Part shown: piece by piece, positions 56,375-64,000 of the stretch | Numbering within the stretch: the stretch's first letter is position 1 | How the letters are laid out: the number at the start of each line of letters is the position of its first letter | From: Mariannaea sp. PMI_226 | Lineage: Eukaryota; Ascomycota; Sordariomycetes; Hypocreales; Nectriaceae | Assembly: GCA_024336345.1 (NCBI GenBank) | Contig: JANFOG010000009.1 | Location: 992,001 to 1,056,000 of the forward strand | Direction of reading: 5' to 3' | Length of the DNA stretch: 64,000 bases | Made by a program: the position numbers and the translations under genes | Notes under the pieces: generated by a model | The model's database searches: none | Told to the model about the DNA's origin: nothing | Seen by the model: only the letters and a program-made list of their open reading frames with translations

Positions 56375-58568
56375 TTACCTTGATTCTAGCGCAACAGCTG
56401 CTCGTTCTAGAAAGGCATTGAAATCCTTGACCTGCTGGAGAATTCCGCCCGTCACACTCTTCGAGCTTGCTTCATTGGATATTCGGGACACAAGCAGCTC
56501 AAGGTTGGCCAGTTCCGCTTGCTTCTGAGCACGGAGTGAAAGCTCGGGTGCATCGCGACCACGCTCAATGGCAAGGTCGATATCGTGCATTGCTGCAGAT
56601 GAATCAAGTCGATACTATGCGCTTATTAGCGGCATTTTCAATGAGATATGCAAATGAATATGGCTTACCTGAGAAGCTTTGGTATCTTCTTCATGCTTGA
56701 TCCGTACCGCATCCATCCGGAGCGCAACTTGCTCTCTTTCTCCCTTGAGTCGAATTATTTCTTCTCGAAGACCAATCTTTTCTCTTTGAGCTAGACGAAC
56801 CTTCTTCCGCAGAGAATGCCAATCGTTGAGGTGAATTGCCTGCGTCAATTAGTCTCTGTTCTTTGTCGTAAATATTGCAACAAACTTACGTGCTGAAGCA
56901 ACTTGGAGTCCAGCTCCTGTTGGTAATCTTCAATCGCCCTCATCTTGATACGGAACTCTTTCCTCTTCGCCTTGTCCTCCGTGCTCGCCGAAACCTCTTG
57001 CAGCTGCTGTAACGTAGAGCTGATCACTTCAGTGCATACCTGCGCGAAAACATCTACGACAGTTTCTCCGCGTGTTGAAAACGGTACTTCGGAAGAAAGG
57101 GGATCATCGTCGTTGTCACTCTGCGAATGTTTCTGAACGTTGACAAATCGTTGAACTGTAATCTCAATGGAAGCACCTTTGTCTTCCATACTCTCTCGTC
57201 GATTACTCTCCCGTCTTGCTTTGTCCGCTGCTTTGGTCTTGGAGACTTTTTTTGATGTGGAGTTTGATGTGGCCTTTCGAGCAGCTCCCTTAGCCTTCGG
57301 TTTCGGAGCTGGTTGTTTTTGTGCGGCAGGGCTTGTATTAGTTTGCCGCCCACGTCGTCGCTTTGGCAATGGTTCTTCTTGGGCAATCTCATCGGCATCG
57401 TTTGATCCCAGCTCTGGAGAATGCCGTCGGGGGCTCCTCCTTGGTCGTTTCCTGCCAATTGTCCTGGCTGCCTCCACGGCGTTGATTTCTTCTGCGACCA
57501 TCTCGTTTTCTGTTGGTTCAGCTTCATCATCGGCGACGGGTTCCTCAGGTAAATCTACCACTGGCTCTTGCTCTGGCGTCGTTTCGGCTGATTCCTCCTC
57601 GATAGGTCGAAGCTCCGAAATATTTGCGCTCACCGTACTCTGGTCTCTCGCTTGAACAACGGACAAGTCATCATCTCCATCCCCTGACAACCTCGGACTT
57701 CGTCGAACGCCTCTCGCTGAGAATACAGAGGCAGCGACAGAGCTCCGCCGAACCTTTCGTGCCAAAGGTGACGAGGAGAGAGGCGCCGCATCGTCAGTTC
57801 CTAGGGCATCGTGAAGTCTTGTACTAGAAGACAATGCTCCACTCATCAGAGCGCTCCGCCTCCTCCCCGTTCCTGGCGCATCGCGGGGACTTTCTTCAAT
57901 TTCATCTGACCTGCGAGATACACGTCTTGAAGTCGGAGACTGGTAGGGTATTGGCGGGGGTAATGATTCCATTTCATCCTCCTCTGGCTCTTCTGGCTCT
58001 TCTGGCTCCTCCGATCCCACAACAGGCGATGTTGTTGCCGCTTGACCATGACTACTTCCCTCGTCCTCTACAGACGGTCTCTCCTCCAGAACTGATTCCC
58101 GTTCCTGTACGGCAACTGGTTCGATCGATTCCTTAGAAGTCTCGGGCAGGCCATACGGATCTTGTGCAGGAGGAGGACTCCATCTTTGCGCTGAAACCGG
58201 GAGTGGTATTGGGATTGCGGTAGGCTTTAACGTTGGGTCCTCATCACGTTCTAATCTTCTTCTCTTAGCGGATGTATTCGGTGTGCGACGCGCTGACGAA
58301 GCCGGAGGTAGTGTCGGATCCGAGGTGGCTATGTTCAAGCCGGCAATGTCGAGATGGAACGAATCGTCTTCGATGTTTGTACGCCTGCGATTAGTTACGT
58401 ATGAGATCTGAACTGCACCCGGCTAGAAGGGGGAGAAGAAAAGACATACTGCGCACCGCGTAAGCGCTCGCCGAGACGTTCGCGACGGCGATCTTGGCCT
58501 GTAGATGTAGTTCGTTAGTAAGTGAAGCTGTTGCTAGAATAATGATCATGCGACAGACCTGTGGCCAT
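56375..58568 (-). CDS. Inner kinetochore CENP-U/Ame1-like protein
   Basis: Five exons, complement(join(56375..56614,56669..56839,56890..58384,58450..58498,58559..58568)), 654 residues. Exon 1 is 10 nt. Residues 1-400 are disordered and charged with AT-hook-like basic patches (GRKRPRRSPRR, KRRRGRQT), Glu-Pro repeats and SP sites. From about 400: ITVQRFVNVQK, VPFSTRGETVVDVFAQVC, then long helices AIEDYQQELDSKLLQH, NDWHSLRKKVRLAQREKIGL and EREQVALRMDAVRIKHEED. This order (VDV...Q.C...LRALE...RVR..Q..K..LREEI...REQVALRMD) is what I recall of fungal Ame1/CENP-U, which with Okp1/CENP-Q links centromeric chromatin to microtubule-binding complexes. Recognition is from memory of the family, so moderate. 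Convergent with NudC, 183 bases apart. Confidence 0.72.
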
Positions 58569-59236
58569 TCTCAACGGTTGAGGGGTGTAAAATTCTAGTC
58601 GCGCATGCGTAATGATTTGAAAACTTGTCGGGATTTAATTGCGAATTTCTGGGGGAGAGACGAGAAAGGTGGCGATTAACTGGTGATGCTGGTAGTTGTG
58701 CAAGGTCGATGTTTGAGAATGTTGATTGATGACGCGTGGGGTTGAACGCGTTGAGGGTCGCGGGGCAGTGTTTGATGCATCCAGCTTCCTTACCTACCTC
58801 TGCTAGGTACTGTACTGTACCTAGTAGTTAAGTTGGGTACCTACGGAGGAGAGCTAGCATACTACGACATCACTATGATTAAACTACTAGCTCATGGAGG
58901 TCAGACTGTCTCTAATAACACGCCCAATAAGGCCAAGATCGACGGGTTGAGCACAGCTCATGCTCTTATATATATATAAGAGCCAGTCTATTTTTTTTTC
59001 TACTCGTCTATACAACCCAATGCTATTATTCCGGCGACGCCATGAACCATGTTCCTTTTCCATACAATAAGCCCCACACTATTGAGCCGGGTATCGTCAT
59101 TACTAGTTTTACATAAGGTACCTAGGTAGGTATTTCAAGTGTTGTTTCAAGTGGTTTGCATCCTCTGCAGGATACAGTATTTGTCGGTGGAGATGGCAGA
59201 ACCATCTACCGTGTTCTCCGAATCGCGATTTGTCCG
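58569..59236. other. Intergenic, 0.7 kb, with palindromic TAGGTACC words
   Basis: Holds an inverted repeat CTAGGTAC...GTACCTAG at about 58803-58824 (8-bp arms), a further AGGTACCTAGGTAGGTA at about 59116-59132 and a TA run near 58971. No gene seen. Confidence 0.6.
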
Positions 59237-60547
59237 CTAGGCGTCCATGTTGGGAACCCATTTCCTCAACTTTTTGTCGAAGTCGTGGCTGTAGAAGTTA
59301 GGGGCCGTTTAAAGAAAGAATGAAACTCTTTGCTACTCACGAATGGTACTTGGTGTTGGTCAAAGCATTCATGCCGTACTCTGCTACGAGCATTTGCTTG
59401 TAGCGAAAAGGGACCTTGGCGGTAAACCCTTCAAAGATCGTGTCTCGAAGAGGGAATATCAAGGTGTCCTGAAAATATGTTAGATGGCCTCTAATCTAAG
59501 CAGCACAACTGTTGGGCAGTAGCTAGAGGCGCACCTTGTATTCGTGTCCATGCTTGTCATAGAGCATGCCCTCCCCCTCAGGGTGATTTGGATTGTACCT
59601 TGCAGTAGTGATATCGATGAAGAGTCCGGTTTCCATGTCGATCCACCTGGCGTCGATAGCGTTGTTTGCATCATCTTGACCTCGATATTTGTACGAGGGG
59701 TTAATTTCAAGTTGGAAGTATTTGCCTTTCTCCATGTCGCCATACTTGAAGTACCTGACGGTCATATTGTGATATGCAGCTAAGAAAAACATGTCTGGTT
59801 CCATGACCTGGAACTCAGCATCTAGGGCCCAAGGCATAAACTATGTTAAAATTCAGTGGTTAGAAGCAACGAAACACAAGGGAGGCAATTTAGAAGATAA
59901 AAAAAAAAGAAACAACGAGAAAAGTGAGAGATAGAAGGGGGGACAGAGTGTAATCGAGTCCAAGATACCTACTTGTTTTCCCCACCACCAACTAAGCAGC
60001 GTGCTGCGCATGAGCCATGTCTGCACCCCCAGGTCTCGGAATGTCGAGAGGTAAGTTTGAACAAGAATTCGGATTGCCTCTCGTTGTTCAAGTTCTCTGA
60101 GCGGACCCTTTCCGAATCTTGTATCATAATGTGCCTGTTTTCTTGGTCACACATGTTAGTTTTTCGTTACCATGCCATTCAATCAAAGTTGAGTTCAAGA
60201 CATACCGAGACTCCTCTGGGACACTTGTTAGCTTTTATTCATTCATCCTAACGGTTTTTTTTTGTTTGGGCTGCACGGATATTGCGGGCAACAATCGAAG
60301 AGAGAGGACGGACCCGTGCAGCTTAATCATGAGAAGGGGGGAGGGAGGGGACAAGAAAAACTGAAAGCATGGAGGAATATATCTTACTAAAGTATTTGGG
60401 CTCTGGGAAATATGGGCGACCAGTCTTCTCTAGTCCTATAATGTTCTGATTGACAGGATTGGCTGCGATCTGGGTACTCTGTTTGACAGCTGCAGCGCTG
60501 GCGACAGCGAGGCACACAGTCGCTGTGAATAGCGTGTAAACTCTCAT
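59237..60547 (-). CDS. LicD-family (phosphotransferase-like) secreted protein, degenerate active site
   Basis: Six-exon model complement(join(59237..59288,59341..59468,59535..59840,59973..60141,60206..60215,60388..60547)), 274 residues. The family (LicD, fukutin-related) includes phosphocholine/phosphoribitol transferases acting on glycans. Signal peptide MRVYTLFTATVCLAVASAAA. Family sequence: AHYDTRFGKGPL, YLSTFRDLGVQTWLMRSTLL, ARWIDMETGLFIDITTARYN, FPLRDTIFEGFTAKVPFRYK and EYGMNALTNTKYH. The usual metal motif MPWDxDxD reads MPWALDAEF here: the first Asp is Ala and the last is Glu. Exon 2 is a micro-exon; 10 nt with acceptor aag at 60142 and 8 nt with acceptor cag at 60135 both keep frame, the former giving KYFKES as in relatives. 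Secretory pathway or extracellular. Confidence 0.8.
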
Positions 60548-61782
60548 TCTTGAAATCTTTGATCCTTTGTGACTAACGGCGATTTCCGTGGCCAATTGAA
60601 GCTGCTTAGGAAGACGATTTGCCTTCCTCAGGTTATTCTGAGTATAGGAGACACGAGAAAAGATCTTCCGACGTAATGAACTGATGGGTGACAAGGTCAA
60701 TTTTCAGTGGACCCAGGGGGTGGCATAAGTGGTGAGCTGTCCACGGGTGGTGCTTGCAGAGGAGGACGGATGAGAGAGCTTTGGCAAATAGAATCAATAA
60801 GGGCCGAAGCGATCTGGAGACGAAGCGAAATCGAAGCCGAAGAGAAGTGGAAACAGAAAGGAAGAACAGTCGCCAAGATAATGGAAAAGTAGTTCAATGA
60901 ATACGCTCAGCAATGTCCCATTTTCCAGGTCCCACGAAAAGAAGCGCAGGCAGTGGAGGCCAAATCACGAAGTTAGCTTGTTTATTACTGATCAAATCAG
61001 TTGGTTGGGACGGAACAAGCATTCGATTGATCTATCTTTAGCCTGCCAGGGGAGCGGAGTGGAATTTTCCCACTGAAAGGCCAACGGGCCAACCCCTGAT
61101 GCTGGTATGCCAGGAACACGCCAGCGCCGCGTAAGCCCCATTCGCTGTGGGGGCACATGAGGTTTGTCAGGGCTCGGACCTCCCTATGAAAGCTTAGCAT
61201 TCTTAGCACCCATTCTAAAGAATTTCCAGCATCAATAGCGACGGGACCCTTCAAAACCTACAATTGAAGGGGTAGCCAAATAGGCTTATATGTAAAGACT
61301 TCCTTACAAGTTACTTTAGTTGCCTTCAATAGCCTTCTTATCGTGCCTTGCTGTGTCCGCTCGGCGTAACCATTTTTTAAGCTTGGGTCGGCAAGCTGTC
61401 GGCCGATGCTTGTCTGGAATGTGCGCCCTATGTTGGGGAAATAACCTGAGGAATATTGGATCGATCCCGACTATGTTACACGCTCACAATGGTTACCATA
61501 CCTGTACTAGACCCCAAATCCTATCGCAATAACTAGCCTTTGATTTTTTGGTTTGCCCAATGCAGAAGATCTGGCTGCCCTCCTGACATGACAAGGACAT
61601 GGATACCGATTTCCTATTATGGAAAACACGTTTTAGCAGACAATGGGCATCTGGCTCAAAGTGTTTGGCCCTTGGCGAACAGGCGCATCTCATAGTCTCC
61701 ACTGTGCTTAATCTTCCCCGTGTGGGATGAGGCCTGCCTCAAGGACACCTCACTCACCTTTCGTGGACACCAACATCAACAG
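60548..61782. other. Intergenic, 1.2 kb
   Basis: No gene accepted. A minus-strand frame of 85 codons (60997-61254) has protein-like composition but no recognisable family or splice partner. Confidence 0.5.
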
Positions 61783-61819
61783 AGCAACGTTCAGGATTTA
61801 GAAAAGCTACCTTGCAAGT

Positions 61820-62259
61820 TCAATTGAGCATGGCACGGGCATTGTTATTTCTGGGCTTGTTGCTCCATGTCGCATGGTCAGCTAATACTGCATTCCATTC
61901 AGCAGGTACTCCCAATACCTCGTCATATTCACAGAAATCTCCATTCTGATCGCCAAGACCTTCCGTCTCCCGTCCTTGATCCACTTTGGAGTTACCATCA
62001 TGTCTTGAGCCGAAGTGCTGCGCACCATGGAATGTGACAGTTGCACTCTTGGATGGTCCCATAGCAAGCCAAATATTGGAAGCAATTAGTAGGACATGGA
62101 GGAATAATTAAATAAATACAACCTTATTTATCATTCGACCTCGGTTTCGCTGGCGCGGTTGCAGCAATGACTACTGGTAACAGCTTTTGCATGTCGACCA
62201 GACAAAACCGTGGCTCCTACAAGGCACAGCACAACAACTCCATAGAACAGACGCGACAT
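61820..62259 (-). CDS. Small secreted protein of the duplicated pair (gene A, intact copy)
   Basis: Two-exon model complement(join(61820..62047,62140..62259)), 115 residues, no known family. Exon 1 gives a clear signal peptide (MSRLFYGVVVLCLVGATVLS) and the start of the mature protein (RHAKAVTSSHCCNRASETE). The 92-nt intron begins gtcgaa, has a near-consensus tactaat branch site and ends ccaag. Exon 2 reads SATVTFHGAQHFGSRHDG and CEYDEVLGVPAEWNAVLADH. Three Cys in the mature chain. It lies divergent to gene B with 353 bases between start codons. Unspliced, exon 1 would end after 42 residues. The homologous exon 2 remnant in copy 2 (CEHDEV..V...WNAVIA then stop) supports this strand as coding. 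Confidence 0.5.
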
Positions 62260-62528
62260 CAACCAACAGCCTCTGGCAAACCTGAAGCAGGTCCACAAAT
62301 ACCACGAGGTCAAACAACTACTGTGCTCGCTTCAACATGAGGTATATGGGCAAGGCTGGGATGCCTGATCATGTACTCTGGGTCTAGGTTCAAGAGAGGT
62401 TCGACTTTGCATCTGCTCCACAAAGTGAGCTCTACTTGTTGTGAGCTCCAGGCAAACTCACATTGACGTCTTAATATGCAGCTAATAACTTACAAAATAT
62501 TTGAAAGGCAGTCTAACTTTGTGCACGG

Positions 62529-62535
62529 TATAAAT
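62529..62535 (+). promoter_or_regulatory. TATA box of gene B, copy 1
   Basis: TATAAAT, 84 bases upstream of the ATG at 62613 and followed by a C/T-rich leader. The same element lies 85 bases upstream of the ATG in copy 2. Confidence 0.6.
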
Positions 62536-62612
62536 GCATGCCACTGCCCTTCCATTTCTCTCTTCCTTTCCTTCTTCCTCACAAATTCAACTGTTCTTGA
62601 CCTTCGTGACCG

Positions 62613-62828
62613 ATGATGAGCACTCAGCATCAGAAAGCACTTGCTGCCCTTCGGCTTGGTTCTTGTGCAATGGTAATGATGCAATTTGTGAACTGAGGTC
62701 GGACAATTGTCGATCCGTAGTTGTTGTATGTGATTGGTCGTAGCGTCGGCAAGTGCCAGTTGGGTTCACAAGCTTGGGACCAGACACTCCAAACACCACC
62801 GCCTTCTAGCCAGACGAGGAAGCAATAA
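62613..62828 (+). CDS. Gene B of the duplicated pair, copy 1 (short or decayed)
   Basis: Model join(62613..62672,62721..62828), 55 residues. Exon 1 reads MMSTQHQKALAALRLGSCAM; a 48-nt intron gtaatg...cgtag would join it to LLYVIGRSVGKCQLGSQAW. Without splicing the frame ends after 27 codons, because a one-base deletion relative to copy 2 (gcaatgg-taatgatg) shifts the frame. The second block is in the same frame as DGFSIVKRLLESQ of copy 2, which favours a spliced or once-continuous protein. No signal peptide, no known family. Confidence 0.3.
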
Positions 62829-63045
62829 TCAATCATGCACACAAAGTCAAAAAAATTTGTCCAAGACGCAGCCAAGATTGTCCTATAGCAATGGGGGTAG
62901 GCATTCGGCTCAGAAAGCTCAGACCAGCCAGGCATGTTCAGTTACAAGAACGGAAAGGGAAAAAAAGATTACCTAGTCAGTGTCAGTTTTATCAACAGGA
63001 CAACGTTCAGGATTTAGGAAAGCTACCTTTCAGGTTCAATTGCGC

Positions 63046-63300
63046 ATGATATGGACATTGCTCTTTTCGGCTTGCTGTTCCGTGACGCATAATTACGCAA
63101 TTACTGCATTCCATCTAGGAAGTACTCGGGATACCTCGTCATGCTCACAAAACCGCCTTCCTTGACATATTTTGGGATAACATTTGTGTTAAGCTGAACC
63201 GTCGTGCGCTATGTAATCTGGTAGTTGCAGCACTTGTTTCCATAGCTAGCCGGCTGTTAGAAGTGACTGATACAATAGAAATGAAGATGTGATGAGATAA
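63046..63300 (-). pseudogene. Gene A remnant, copy 2
   Basis: Homologous to exon 2 of gene A: about 63280-63100 aligns, including CEHDEVSRV and WNAVIA, then an early stop. The signal-peptide exon is missing. A strong TATATAAG on the minus strand (63342-63348) still stands upstream. Confidence 0.5.
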
Positions 63301-63341
63301 ATAACATTTGTTTTGTGATTCAATCTTAACTTTGCTCGCGC

Positions 63342-63348
63342 TTATATA
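63342..63348 (-). promoter_or_regulatory. TATA box facing the gene A remnant
   Basis: TATATAAG-type element on the minus strand, followed by gcgagcaaagtt, which matches gcgagcacagta at the same place in copy 1. Confidence 0.5.
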
Positions 63349-63556
63349 GGAAGGATTTCTGGTGGTTCTTCTCCCACAGGGTACATTGGGCTAGGATGCT
63401 CAATTGCACCCTCTAGCTCTATGTCTCAGAGAGTTTCAACTTTGCATCTGCTCTCTGAACTCTATTCTTTTCTTGAACCACAGGCAGCCTCACTTTTTTG
63501 CATCACAATACGCCGAACAGTATAAAATAGACGATGGCACTGTATATTGCGCACGA

Positions 63557-63563
63557 TATAAAT
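63557..63563 (+). promoter_or_regulatory. TATA box of gene B, copy 2
   Basis: TATAAAT 85 bases before the ATG at 63642, followed by a C/T-rich leader as in copy 1. Confidence 0.6.
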
Positions 63564-63641
63564 ACACGCCACAACTCCACCGACTTTTTCTCGTTCTTGC
63601 TTCCTTCCTCAAGGTGTATCCGCTCTTCACCTTCCTGGCCG

Positions 63642-63833
63642 ATGATGAGCACTCAGCATCAGAGAGCACTCGCTGTCTTCCAGCTTGACTCTTCTGCACT
63701 TGATCATGATGCAATCTGTGAACTGAGGTCATATATTAGTGGCGCTTTCAAGCAAGTCTACAAGCGTTCAGTCAGTAGTAGTAGTTATGATGGGTTTAGC
63801 ATCGTCAAGCGCCTGTTGGAGTCACAAATCTGA
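63642..63833 (+). CDS. Gene B of the duplicated pair, copy 2 (open)
   Basis: Open frame of 63 residues, MMSTQHQRALAVFQLDSSAL...YDGFSIVKRLLESQI, no known family and no signal peptide. Conserved TATA position, CT-rich leader and the strongly conserved start MMSTQHQ suggest a real start codon. A second frame just downstream (ASSSACWSHKSEI..., RRRSWDYS) also resembles copy 1 at protein level, so the true gene may be longer and spliced, or this is a shrinking relic. Confidence 0.35.
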   Translation: MMSTQHQRALAVFQLDSSALDHDAICELRSYISGAFKQVYKRSVSSSSYDGFSIVKRLLESQI

Positions 63834-64000
63834 GATAGCCACAGCTTTACAACTAGTCGAGGATCCAATATACAATCATGCTGGCATAGTCAAAGTAAGC
63901 TGTAGAAGACGCAGCTGGGATTACTCGCGAACATCGAGGGCATCCAAACTAACAAAACTAATCATGCTGTAACTTGCGAAAACATCATCTTCACCTGCTC

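Larger units (their letters stand above)
61783..62895. repeat. Tandem duplication, copy 1 (divergent small-gene pair)
   Basis: First copy of a diverged direct duplication. Anchor words shared with copy 2: caacgttcaggattta (61795 versus 63001), actgcattccat, cctcgtcat, tttgcatctgct, TATAAAT (62529 versus 63557), gatgatgagcactcagcatc (62612 versus 63641) and gatgcaat-tgtgaactgagg. Anchor spacing is 1206 bases at the left and about 1029 at the right, so copy 2 has lost about 177 bases. Confidence 0.85.
62996..63975. repeat. Tandem duplication, copy 2
   Basis: Second copy of the unit at 61783-62895, same orientation, running nearly to the window end. It lacks about 177 bases corresponding to exon 1 and neighbouring leader of gene A, but keeps both promoters and gene B. 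Confidence 0.85.

Noticed and set aside
60997..61254. 85-codon minus-strand frame (MKGPVAIDAGNSLEW)
   Set aside because: Could be a relic exon, but no partner exon, domain or transposase motif was found.
61830..63165. Two 39-codon plus-strand frames (61830 and 63046), each with a hydrophobic start, at the same place in both duplicated copies
   Set aside because: Equal length is striking, but a deletion and an insertion between copies shift the frame in the middle, and the minus strand there is better explained by gene A exon 2.
1..64000. CRISPR arrays, bacterial operons, insertion sequences, 5S rRNA
   Set aside because: No regularly spaced direct repeats, no Shine-Dalgarno-linked gene runs, no transposase with inverted ends and no 5S core sequence; the window is eukaryotic nuclear DNA.

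Overview
The window is nuclear DNA of a filamentous ascomycete (Pezizomycotina, most likely Sordariomycetes). The evidence is small introns of about 48-180 nt with GT..AG ends and CTAAC/CTGAC-type branch sites, fungal versions of housekeeping genes, a spliced tRNA-Leu, long pyrimidine-rich leaders and single-gene transcription units. It holds about 20 well-supported protein genes, two tRNAs and several accessory or decayed loci. All exon boundaries were read by eye from splice signals and reading frame; none has been tested against RNA.

Left part (1-22.3 kb): the 3' half of a GH3 beta-glucosidase with PA14 insert; the exon-junction-complex protein Y14; ribosomal protein eS30 in four exons; a gene-poor stretch of almost 5 kb; a 1000-residue disordered protein ending in a Cys-rich domain; an NTF2-like protein; a Nha1/Sod2-type cation/proton antiporter; a fungal sulfotransferase-like protein; tRNA-Asp(GTC) and tRNA-Leu(AAG); and a GPI-type surface protein with four 18-residue repeats.

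Middle (24.9-40.3 kb): a divergent GH47 mannosidase-like protein that seems to lack key active-site residues, with gene debris behind it; Utp11 (U3 processome); a Pro/Ser-rich conserved protein; Cmc1 (cytochrome oxidase assembly); a MARVEL four-helix membrane protein; and xylitol dehydrogenase.

Right part (40.3-64 kb): a gene-poor, AT-rich accessory stretch (about 43.7-46.7 kb) with a broken modular Cys-rich secreted-protein gene and a possible small secreted protein. Then comes a dense housekeeping block: mitochondrial aspartyl-tRNA synthetase, the AP180-type endocytic adaptor, Tfb3 of TFIIH, NudC and a CENP-U/Ame1-like kinetochore protein. A LicD-family protein with a degenerate metal motif follows. 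The window ends in a tandem duplication of a divergent pair of small genes: one copy keeps an intact small secreted-protein gene and the other keeps the longer partner ORF. This duplicated pair is the best candidate for something undescribed.

The housekeeping genes do not form a pathway together; neighbours mostly share only convergent or divergent spacing (Tfb3/NudC share a 354-bp promoter). The accessory loci (Cys-rich secreted proteins, LicD, GH47 relic, duplicated pair) sit in gaps between conserved blocks, as expected for fast-evolving secretome genes.
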